From contig CAIIXF020000011.1 of the NCBI GenBank assembly GCA_903813345.2, positions 2,628,571 to 2,692,570 on the forward strand: a stretch of 64,000 nt of DNA. Reading direction: 5' to 3'. This document shows positions 11,301 to 21,500 of this stretch, in pieces; positions within the stretch are counted from its first letter, which is position 1, and each line of letters opens with the position of its first letter. Source of the stretch: Owenia fusiformis (taxonomy: Eukaryota; Annelida; Polychaeta; Sabellida; Oweniidae). The notes below the pieces were generated by a model that was not told the DNA's origin, did not search any database, and saw only the letters and a program-made list of their open reading frames with translations. The position numbers and the translations under genes are program-made.

Positions 11301-13659
11301 AAGAACTTTCGCTACCGACACCGCTGTTTTGTCACCTATGGGTGCTGCCTCGGCCCATTTAGAATAATAGCAGGTAGTAGTACAAATATACGCATTGTTT
11401 CTCTGGGTTTTTTGTAATGGGCCAATAAGGTCAATGCCAATCTAAATGAAGTAACATATTGTAAAGAATTTGTTTGATTTCATGTTTTTTTAATCTATTT
11501 CAAACCAAACATTTTAATTTAGGGAAGAAGTTTACATTGTCTGAGTAGACTATTCTTAAGTATGTAGACAAGTACCATTAATCAAAACGAAAATGCAAGG
11601 AGAAAAACACAAAAGCATCTTAATCTATGCTGTTTGTCAAAAACAAAGCATTACTTGTACGGCTTAATCTTAAAACCCAACAAAAGAGCTGGCTTAAGTA
11701 GATACTTACACAGCTCCATGGTACTGCCTTTTTCACGGCTATCGGATGCAGCTCAGGGCTAACCATTTTACCCTTTTTGTTGACCCTCTGGCAACGTTCA
11801 CATTTCTTAAGATACTCAAAGACATATTTGGTCATATTGGGCCACCAATACCTTTTGCGTAGTTTATCCATGGTCTTGTCCCGACCGAAGTGTCCCCCTG
11901 AAAATACAGGTAGCATCATTTATGTTAATTCTGTTTAAAATTGCATTTAATAAAATTGAAGTCCACAAAGCTTAATGCATGCGATTCAAGGTGATAGTTT
12001 CGATGTCATTAACAGGAATATATTTACCAATAAGGAGTAATAAAATCGCTTAATTTTTTTTATAAAATATGCATCCTGACATAGCATGTAAATATTATCA
12101 TAGATTGTGAAAATGATAATCTTTCATTAAATATGTGTAATTAGAGGTGAATATTCAGAAATATATTCATGTTATTCTACCTTAATTACAATATGTATAC
12201 ATTAAATTACAATGTTTTCGAATTAATGTACATTTCAAATATCCCCTTTTATATTGCATTATTAGTTAATTGCAATATTAGTTTATGGCATTATTTATTG
12301 CTAACCTATGCTTGAAGAATGGCACTCAACCATTGCTGCCTCTCTATGTTCTTCACTCTCAAGAACTTTGGTCCAATGTAACTCATCAGATTTAGTACAA
12401 ACTTTGTGCATGAGCACCCCCCTTTCAATCTGAAAATAGCATAATGGAATACAAAAATATTAGCTACTGAATCTGAACGGTGTTTGGGTCTGAAACTACC
12501 ATAATGTGAATGGCCCTGGAGTTTGAGACAACCGAAATGCGGATGGTGCAGCTATAGACCCAAACTCCATTAATGTGTGGATGTGCCATAATGTGTATGG
12601 TGCTATCGCAGTTATAATTACCCTTTGATAACTTTTCAATCTCTAATATACGTTATTTAAAGTACGATGTAATAATTCTTTTCTCTCCAATAAAACGGAG
12701 GAACAACATAACATAACATAACATAACATAACATAACAACATACGTGAACAAAATACGAAAAGTATGTGATTTAAGGTTGTTCTGTATGATAGAAATTTT
12801 TATGCAGACCTCCATAGAGTCACATGTTATTTTTTAAACATCGACCACGCCTTCCCAACATTGTCTACATCTTTGAGTTTTGTACAAAGAGTGCACTAAT
12901 GTATTTAGAAAAGACTGTAGAGAAGATTTTTTGATAAAATGTATAAAAAATGAGAAAATTCAGTTAGAAAATTCAGAAAATTTTCAGAAAATGTTCTCAT
13001 TGAATTTTCTAGTTTTTATACATTTTATCAAAAAAATCTTCTCGACAGTCTTTTCTAGGTACATTAGTGCACTCTGTGCAAAACTGAAAGATGTGGACAA
13101 TGTTGGGAAGGCGTGATCGATATTTGAAAAATAACATGTGGATCTATGGAGGAGTGCATCAAAATTTCTATTATACAGAGTTACCTTAATAAAAATGTAT
13201 CCACATTTACAATGATGAATTGGTTATATGTGAAATTTCGGACGATTTAACCTGGGTCAAAAAGTCCAGGACATAAAAAATGATATTGACAAGGTCCACG
13301 TGGTTGTTTTTGGACGTTGTAATCTGAGGGGAAAGTCCAGGACTACTAAAAATGGATATAAACAAGGATAGATTGTCCATGTGTATGTTTTCGGACGTCG
13401 TAACCCGAGGGAAAAGTCTCGAGGACTACATTTGTGAACATATTTCAGGAGGAAGTGTCCTCATTGTGGCGTCGGACGTTATTATCTGGGTACGATTGAC
13501 TTTATAATGTGAATAAATTAACATTACCTTGAAATTTGTTGTCGAAGCTCTTCTTATAGCCCTCTTTCCATTCACTGTTGTACCTGGTGGATACGATTTT
13601 TGCCTGACATATTGATAAATAACATTTATGTCCAGTTGTGTTTTCATCTTGGCATCCAC
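8390..13659 (-). CDS. Intron-bearing integrase-like transposase (Ginger/GIN family), at least 8 exons
   Basis: Minus-strand exons, in order: up to 13659-13528, 12429-12306, 11897-11710, 11441-11284, 10010-9874, 9533-9341, 8964-8760 and 8541 to about 8390. Every junction has GT-AG borders and the phases agree from exon to exon. Exon 1 gives the N-terminal 'YPPGTTVNGKRAIRRAS' region. Exons 2-3 give the HHCC zinc-binding part ('GGHFGRDKT...CERC'). Exon 4 carries the first catalytic Asp ('IGIDLIGP') and exon 5 the second ('ISDQGREFNN'). The Glu lies across the exon 5/6 junction, 35 residues later, in 'GLT-ERFNQTLE'. Exons 7-8 give an acidic linker and the SH3-like tail ('VGSLVLMRNLRRQDRKGGK'). 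The usual DDE set is thus present. Exon 1 may begin at Met 13647, or an upstream exon may exist. The predicted length is roughly 420 residues. It appears nearly whole, with about one break. A domesticated GIN-like host gene is the alternative, but the TIR/CCGG ends favour a transposon. Confidence 0.82.
10370..10505. repeat. Palindrome with GAGGGACCGAAGGGACC core in a Ginger intron
   Basis: Arms containing 'gggataaataagggttat' and 'gagggataacccttatatcc' face a core, 'ccgagggaccgaagggacc' (about 10430-10452). It lies in the intron between exons at 11284 and 10010. Style and core resemble the palindromes at 41.7, 42.0, 47.06 and 47.57 kb. Confidence 0.65.
10514..10875. repeat. Short-TIR element adjoining the palindrome
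   Basis: GTATCTCATACTTGAGTAGGG near 10518 is mirrored by CCCACTCAAGTATGAGATAC near 10853. The interior includes 'tatctccccgaatttggcctgg'-like sequence. No coding region. It is probably a small non-autonomous inverted-repeat insertion in the intron. Confidence 0.6.
12705..12738. repeat. ACATA pentanucleotide microsatellite
   Basis: About seven head-to-tail copies of a 5-bp unit (acata) sit in the first intron of the Ginger gene, just before the foldback MITE. Confidence 0.9.
12772..13199. mobile_element. Foldback MITE flanked by TTAA, nested in Ginger intron 1
   Basis: Arms of about 190 bp run inward from TTAAGGTTG at 12772 and outward to TACCTTAA at 13199, with only a short spacer. Shared blocks include 'cacgccttcccaacattgt', 'gtgcactaatgta' and 'gattttttgataaaatg'. 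TTAA at both ends suggests a TTAA-targeting superfamily such as piggyBac or Kolobok, although the ends alone do not prove it. A partial relative occurs at 44345-44435, so the family is dispersed. Confidence 0.85.
13240..13500. repeat. Tandem AGTCCAGGAC-type units in Ginger intron 1
   Basis: Three diverged units of about 90-110 bp each contain 'aaagtcNaggac' and a 'ggacgtNgtaa' block. They resemble the subterminal arrays near both ends of the element and may be extended subterminal repeats. Confidence 0.55.
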
Positions 13660-13964
13660 TTTTCAAAGGAATAACATATACCACGTGCAACAATTTATAC
13701 CCAGGTTGGCCACGCTTAACTAAACATGTGAGTTTTTTAAATATGACATTTTCTTTAAAAAAGGGGTGTTGGGATACTTAAAAAAGTGTTTAACTGTATT
13801 GAGATTAAAAAAAAAATTGACTCACATAAGGAACGAACCACTATTCTCTCGGCCACTGGACCAAGTCGTAACTGATTTTGCCAAGAAAGGTGAGACGAAC
13901 AGACTCAACTTTTATTTATATTTATGCATAACTCTTTTAATATATGTAAAATGACGGTCTCTTT

Positions 13965-14195
13965 GACCTAGATATAAAAGTCCGGGACAATAAAATTGGG
14001 ATTAAATGTCCGGGACATTTTATTCTTTCACTGGTGTGGAAGGAATAGAAGTCCATTGGTGATTATAGTCCATGGTCTTATTAATATATAACAGTAGGAA
14101 TGACAGTCCTATTGAGACCATAAACACTGGGATTGACAATCCATAGGATGAATAAACCCAGGAAGCACGGTCCGTAGGACCGTGCTTCCTTGGGA
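13965..14195. repeat. Right subterminal array of the Ginger element with a perfect hairpin
   Basis: Multiple 'aagtcc', 'gtccgggaca' and 'tagtccat' motifs cluster here. Position 14160-14190 holds a near-perfect hairpin, AGGAAGCACGGTCC facing GGACCGTGCTTCCT. This mirrors the left array at 7955-8175. Confidence 0.55.
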
Positions 14196-14216
14196 CTACT
14201 ATTACTTTTACACCGG

Positions 14217-15690
14217 AACAAACAAAATTCCACAAAATTGCACTCACGTTAGTTGCCCTTCCACTTCCGGGTACGTACAGGGTAAGTCAATGAACCTGTC
14301 ATTGATTATTTATATTCTAACGGCTCTCATGACAATTAAAACCATTTTTCTTAAATTAAATGGTTTTAGATTAAGAAAATTATTCAAATTAATACTGTTT
14401 AAATTGCAAAATAGACAAGTACTTTGACAGGGCTTTGTTTGTTTTGTATAAAACGGCACAATATTGGTTTCTCACTCTGTATAGTTTAAGAGGTCAATAT
14501 GTCATGGTCAATTGTTCTAAAAATACAGCATCAAACATCACAAAAGTAAATACTTTTCCAAATAAGAATATAATCTTCAGCTGTGAATACATTTAAGTCT
14601 ACATTCTTCAGTTTTATAATGAGAAACATATGTTGAAAGTGATGGCACCAAGTTTTACTTTAAAATGACAAATCCGACGTCAAAACGGAATCAATATTTT
14701 TCACAAATTTTAAACATCATTTTCGAATAAAGTTTTATTATTTGTATTAACGTTTTATTTTAGAAAAAAATCGCTACAATATTTTAAAAAATATTGAAGA
14801 TACCACACGTGAAATTTGAGATTGATCTATAAAAAATTGACAAATTGTTACAGTTTTAAGCCAAAGAGTTACGCGACCAAAAATGGCGTAAAAATGAAAG
14901 CAAAACACGTCGTAGGGAATGCAGTCAATTTGCTTTCCTGATTTAAATGATAATATCTTGGTATATCCTCATTACATTTATTTCTAAAAATTGCATAATT
15001 TGAAACCCAAGAATAAATACAACAAATTGTGAAAATTTAAGACTCATTGAGAACGCACTTGTAAAACAAAAGCAAATCATATTCCTTGTTCACGTTATCC
15101 CAGAACGTCTATGATGACGCCATAAGCTCAAAAATGGCCATTTTTAAAAAGTGACTCACCTAACTTTGAGATTTACGGAAACTACATTGAAATGATCATA
15201 AATTCCCAATTCTTTCACATAAATTAAACCACATAAGGGAGTCAATATACAGAAAGTTTGAGGAAAAAACATCCAAAACTGTATGATCGTTACAGTTTTT
15301 GCTAAAATGTTGAAAAAATAAGATTTTTTTGTCCAAAAGAAGTTGATCGGCCGGCGCGATTTTTTTACCTCCAATTCTTTTCAATGTGTGATTTAATTTA
15401 ATTCATTCTATAGATCTAGATATAATCTACCATCCCACCAAATATCACAAAGATATGCAAGAATATGAATGCGCATGAGCCGTTCAACTTTTCATGTATA
15501 CACTGAATTTTTTCTTGAGAATGCCGTCATAGAATATAGTCCCGCGGAAGACCACTAACTTTTTTTTAATAATCACCGCTTTTGTGCCGTCGGCCTCCTA
15601 GCTGCTTTAATATGAGCCCTTAGTTTTTACTGTACCCAGTAACATGATAGAAGCCTTTATCTATGAGAAAATATTGGGATACCAGATCCC
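14217..15690. other. No recognised feature
   Basis: AT-rich sequence between the Ginger element and the region upstream of the fibrinogen-domain gene. I found no supported exon, RNA gene or inverted repeat. Confidence 0.4.
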
Positions 15691-15699
15691 AATGTATAA

Positions 15700-15835
15700 C
15701 ATTTTGGCGTAAAACTCAAGTGATTGGAGGTAGAGCGGAAAAGTTATGATAGTTTGAATTCGATGCCAATAAAAATGAAATTCATAAACTATTGATTATA
15801 TAGTTACCTTGTTTTTAATACTCTAGAAAATGACC
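15700..15835. repeat. Dispersed repeat shared with 25365-25475
   Basis: 'ttttggcgtaaaa', a short spacer, then 'aaattcataa' occur in the same order here and at 25365-25475, in the same orientation. The second copy lies in an intron of the fibrinogen-domain gene. Too short to classify. Confidence 0.5.
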
Positions 15836-16827
15836 CCTCCCCGCTTGCAACTTAGTGTTATATAAAAGTTGCAGACATTAGTGTTAAATATATAATTCTA
15901 ACTGCTCATTTATCATTACCATCACAGTGATTCCATTGAATTTGGAAAGGAATTGGATTTGGTTTAGAAGATAAAAATCATACGGAATGATGCACTTTGA
16001 TGCACAATGATGCACCCTGGGGTTGCAACCATGCCATTGTGTCGTGATTTCGGCGATAGCACATTTTCCAATTCGATGGTGAAGAGATATTCATTTGGCA
16101 AGTTTATTATCTAAATTATACGTTGTGGTTGAATTCATCCCGGGGATTCACCAAACTGGAAAGAAACTGAATCTAGTTACATTTGCATTGCGGTCGATAG
16201 GAAACGGCAACTAATAGGCTCGACTTTCCGTAAGTATTGATAGCATTGTATTTATCAGTAGATGAGTTTGTTAGTTTTTTATCATTAAATATTTTTGTTA
16301 TGGGAAGCAAAATAAATATAGTTAGATAAAACCATGCCAATGGGCTTTGAAGAATGAAATATTAAGTAAAACTAAGGAGACTAATTGGTCAAATGGTTGT
16401 CATTTATCTTGCGGATTTTATTGTACGTATAAGACGTAGTGACATAAAACTTCATACAGTGACCTTTTGGGAAAAATCAACCCATTACACAAAACACATA
16501 GAAGTTGTTTAGATGCAATTAGGATGAATCTGATTAAGAGCATTGCATTTAAAATACACCTTATTCGCAAATAATTATTATTCCATGTAATTTGATTGGC
16601 TGATTCAGTTCTTCACGGTGGCGGTTTAGTTTACATAAATATAGAATAAAACATACGATTTTATGAAAAAAAATGGTAACATTCGCCTACAGAATTGGGG
16701 TTATAGCAAGTTCGGACAGCAATTCTGAACTTTTCCGTGTCGTAAATTCAATTGTTAAATTCCGGTTTTGTCGTATATTTTCCGTATTGTCATATCATCA
16801 TTTTTTACGGCAGAACTTAACGAAACA
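15836..16827. other. No recognised feature
   Basis: No supported gene. It holds a short 'gatgcac' triplication near 15985-16015 and otherwise looks like unique intergenic sequence. Confidence 0.4.
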
Positions 16828-17465
16828 CTTCAGAATCGGACTCGAACGTAAACATAAGCAATCAAACTGCCCAAGCAACACGCACCAAAATCGGACATTC
16901 TAGGTTCAATGTCATCCAATCAAATCCAAAAAACGTGACCAGATTCTTAATCAATCTGATAAATATAAGCTTGATTTAATTAACATGGTCTACAATTAAT
17001 TAAATCTGGTTTATATCATTCTTAAATGAATATTTATCAATGAAACCGGAGCATAGGCAGCGATTTTTGGAAGTTAAAATATATTTTGAATTTTGTAATT
17101 GAATAACGGGATAATGATAGGCGTATTAAATGGAAAAGTTCCAAAAGTGAGCTCGGCGATTTGGCTTCAAAACTATGTCAAACTAGAAAACGGCAACTCC
17201 ATGGAGTGGCAAATCCCAACGAACACTATAAATTATATTAATCTGTATTTGACATGATGTTATATTTACCATCTACCATCTGTAACATTTACCATCATCA
17301 CACTTCAGAATCGGACTCGAACGTAAACATAAGCAATCAAACTGTCCAAGCAACACACATCAAAATCTGACATTCTAGGTTTAATGTCATCCAAGAAAAT
17401 CCAAAAACGTGGCTAGATTCTTGAGCATCAATCTGATAAATACATATAAGCATGATTTAATTGTG
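16828..17465. repeat. Direct duplication of about 150 bp (16828-16985 and 17302-17465)
   Basis: Both copies begin 'cacttcagaatcggactcg' and run through 'cattctaggttNaatgtcatcc' to 'taagcNtgatttaatt', differing at scattered bases. They lie 470 bp apart about 1.1-1.7 kb upstream of the first coding exon of the fibrinogen-domain gene. Nothing coding is visible. A local segmental duplication or two copies of a short mobile unit would both fit. Confidence 0.8.
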
Positions 17466-18499
17466 GTTTTCAAATACGTTTGTCTATTGATTAACATGCC
17501 AAAAGCAGCATGTTGTGTTCCAATGGTAGGAAATTGAAAAATGTACGCATGTGCAAGATATTAGGGAGTAATTTAAAAAAATGACAGAGATATGTGGAAA
17601 ACGCAGGGTTTGCATTTTTTGACCACCATATAATGAGATCAAAACTTGCTATTGAAATTTTGGAGTTGGGAATGCCGTTTCCAGGACTGATGTTAGCTTG
17701 GATAGATAAGCTCATCAATTTGGAATCGTAGATCGTATTTCCAATTTAGATTCTGTGTTTGTTTGAAATCTGGAAATCGATACATCCCAAAGTTAAGTCA
17801 AAAGAACAAATTGTATAAATTTAAACCTTCATACACAGACTACATACAAATAAAATTCATGAAAGCTAACTGCCTTAGAATGTCTAACATCTGGCTGAAA
17901 AGGCTTAAAAATCTGAAATTCCTGGAGTCTTAGATTGAACTTGTTCAATTTCACAAGTCTTTTAGTATACAGTTAGCCAAGAGTATATTTATAGTGTTAG
18001 CATTTTGCCGCCAAATGGTATATTGACCCAGTTTTGAGATGTCAGTGTCCCAAAAAAAGCTTTCCGAATTCAACTTGTGAGGAATTAAAATTTAAGTTTT
18101 AAAATTACAAGCAAATTGTCTAATAGCCCTACCAACCTATTCCTTACAATATCAAATACAATATCTCCAAACACAACATGTAAACAATTAGTGAATTTAT
18201 TAATGATTCAAAGTGCAAAAGTGGGTGAAAATGTTTAAATTCTCCCAAATAATAAGAATGGAAACCATTCTTATAGAAAAATAATATATTATTGTAAAAA
18301 TATTTAGTTTTCCTGGAATAAAGTCTGCACTTTTGTGATTTTTAGAAAATAGACATGACAAGGAAAGATATGAGCCAAAAATATTCTAATATCGGGAAAT
18401 TTTTTTGTTTAACCTGCTCGCTATCTCTGATTCTCTTTTTAACACGCTTTATAACACGATTATAAGCATACTTACTCTAACTTATATTGCTTTTACAGA
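17466..18499. other. Upstream region of the fibrinogen-domain gene
   Basis: A pyrimidine stretch with AG at 18497-18498 precedes the 5'-untranslated sequence before the Met at 18536, so a non-coding first exon probably lies somewhere in this region. I cannot place the transcription start and see no compelling TATA box. Confidence 0.35.
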
Positions 18500-18535
18500 T
18501 TTGTGATAAATCATAGAAGAAAGTGTGATCGAAAG

Positions 18536-21500
18536 ATGGCGCTCTTAAATCCAGTTGTAATAATGTTTGTGGTTCACGCTCTGACCACAGCCTCAGGTAA
18601 TGCTGTAACCTGAAATAGATCGTGCTTTGAATTGCAAATTAAAGTATTATACTTTGAAATGAAAACGAATGGAGATCAAGAAATTAAGTTGCTATAATGT
18701 TGATTACTTAACAATTCTCATGTATATGTTTTATTTTCTTTCAATTTAGTTCAATTTTTTAATTTATATTAATTCTAGTTCTCATACATATAAAATTGAT
18801 GTTAACGGAGATACACTCCCCTCCATAAGTTTGGCAATCTTAGCTCCCCCATTGGACTACGTGTTAAAGCCTCTTTACCTTTGAATTTTTATTTACTTAA
18901 CCTGCGATGAAAATACTTATACTATTGATGGAAACCCAATTTGACTTTATTTCCAATACCTTCAAATGTCTGAATTTGTTCCTATTTTGCAATAAATCGA
19001 AAATTGATGATAAACTTGATGATTTTTTTGAAAATCGACATTCCCATGTTAACCAATTGGATGGTAGGTTTGCCGCAAGTCATATAACAGAATATCCATC
19101 CATCCGAGTCCTTGCAAAAAGTACTAGTTAGTCAGGCAATTGAAAAAGCTCACTCTATTTAACAAAGATTGATATGTTTCTTCAGGTTCAACAAAGTCAT
19201 AGGGCTTTCAAGTCAAAATCGTTTTTCAAAAACCTCTCCCATTGAAAAAACACAGGAGGCGAAAAATTATTTTCAGAAATGACTTTGAAGCGCTGTAACT
19301 TTAATATTCATCAAATAAACTAAACACTTAGTGTACAAAAAAAATTAGACAATTAAATTTTCTATATTATTTTTTTTGCCGAATCTGTTACTGAAAAGAT
19401 TTCCTGATTTCTGATTTGCCCCGAACCCTCCATTTCCCATTAGATTACATGGGAATGACGATTTTCAAAAATTCATCAAAATCATCAATTTTCGACCTAA
19501 TGTAATCGAGGGGAAAATTTAGAAAATTTGGAGGTATTGGAAATAAAGTTAAGTTACTTTTCCATCAATACTATAAGTTATTTCATCGCCAGTTTAGTAA
19601 ATAAAAATTCAAACGTTAAGAGTCTTTAACATGTATTTCAATAGTTTATATAAGGTTCCCAAACTTATGGAGGGGAGTGTATGAAAAGACACTCCGTTCG
19701 GAGAATAATGAAACTGTAGTTACAGCATGATTGGAGTTTGGTATTGAATCATTTTCAAATATACATGGAAAGCTATATATACACCCCTATTTTTGATTTT
19801 CCATAGGCAAATTGATGACTCCACCAACAACGACAGGAGCAAGTCAATCACCTGTATCAGGTACAATTCGACCGGTTACAATTATATGGTATATGAACAA
19901 GAGACTAGTTTATGTAGTACTTGATACTAACTTTACCTCAGAGTCTGTTAATCGTATTCACCTGCAGGAAGTCGATTGAAATAAATGATTACATTTAAAG
20001 CACTATTTGAAATCAAAATTATTTAGAAAAATATTTATAAAAATTCGACGTTCGATTCTTCAGAAAAAGTTGAATACTATGAATCAATGGGGAAAAAACA
20101 TTATTCCACTTTTGTTGTTGTATATAGGCTTAATGACTCATATTGCCAAAAAATGTCTTGATAGATCGACATGAGTGTGTTTGCCTGGTGTAGCCTAAAA
20201 TATCCAGTCGGTTGTCTCGCTGTCAGAAATAAACATGACTGATGAATTTGAAGGGAATCCCAAATGTCCACACTTTCAAATATATGGCATATATCATATA
20301 AGACTTCTTAAATAATTCCATCAACCCTTATTTGACTCTGAAGATTGGCTGTTAATAACCTGTAAGAAGTTGACGTTATCCATTGTTTAAATTCTGATTA
20401 ACGATAAATTATTAAAGATTAATTAATGATTAAAGATTCATTTCTGAATCTCTCAATGAAATGAAAAATTGCTGTTTACTGTGTTGTCATTTAGATTTTT
20501 CTAGCTGACAAAAAAATCCATTATATGACATACTTTTTTCAAATAAGTTTTCCCCCCCCATCAGTTTGCATTGGCATATTGTATTATCTTCAAATTTAGC
20601 TCCAATAGACAAAATCGGAAAAAGCTAGCACTATTTCTGCCATATGTGTTGTCTTAAGAATAAAATTACGCGCACAATCTTACATCATCACAGTTGTAAA
20701 AGTTATTACACCAAGTTGTAGATAATTGAATGAAGTTTATTTTGGGAAAGTTTTAACAGTCTAGCTTTACTAATTTGATATTTATTTTTTATAATGTAAT
20801 CATTATGCTAGCACTTATTCTACCATACGTGTTGTCTTAAGAATAAAATTACTCAACTTAAAGTCATAACACCAAGTTGTAGATAATTAAATGAAGTATA
20901 CGTGTGAAATATTTGAACATCCTAGCTCTACTAATAAAAAAATTACGTGGGACGGGTGTGTCCTTTGGACCCCCCCCCCCCTCCTTAGGTGATCGTGTTA
21001 CGATTTCTACCTTAGGGGTTCTAGGGTTCAGATACAGTATATCATATAAATAATTCATCTTTAAACGTGGGTATTGTCTCTTGGCCTATCCTGTATATTT
21101 TGTATATATAAAATTAGTTTATCTACTATAATTGTCAAACATTGAATAATAGGGTCGGCACTTGTTTTGCAGATTCCCCTTGCAATACTGGTATTTCCAT
21201 TCCCTGGAACGGTGGTTATCAGTGCATTTGTCCACCAAACAAACAAGGCAAAAACTGCAGTGAAGGTGAGGCTTTTAAATGAGAAGCAAATCCAAATATT
21301 TCATCGAATGGAAACCTATAAACATTCTGTTGAGAACAATTTCGCTAATTGTCACATTTATTTTCAGATGTTCCTAATGCTGGTAATTGTACATGGCCTG
21401 GGAATGGTAAGTTAAAACATAATCAATCATGTTATATACAAGGTGGACAATATAAAATGGGGCATAGATCATACATGTGTAACATACCAAAAGAAATGGA

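Larger units (their letters stand above)
7939..14212 (-). mobile_element. Ginger1-type DNA transposon (CCGG target duplication)
   Basis: The left end is CCGG (7935-7938) followed by TGTGAAAGT. The right end is ACTTTTACA followed by CCGG (14213-14216). The ends are therefore TGTNR-type inverted termini between two CCGG tetranucleotides, which is what I recall for Ginger1 elements. Inside is a minus-strand, multi-exon gene for a Gypsy-integrase-like transposase, the hallmark of Ginger. Subterminal zones near each end hold many short 'agtcc'/'ggact' motifs, as expected for transposase-binding repeats. No reverse transcriptase, protease, gag or LTR is present, which separates it from a Ty3/Gypsy retroelement. 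At 6.3 kb it is large because its introns have gathered other repeats. I count about one break in the whole gene. Confidence 0.82.

Noticed and set aside
8628-12429. Ty3/Gypsy retroelement pol remnant
   Set aside because: Only the integrase part exists, split by well-formed introns in consistent phase and enclosed by CCGG-flanked inverted termini. This suits a Ginger DNA transposon better.
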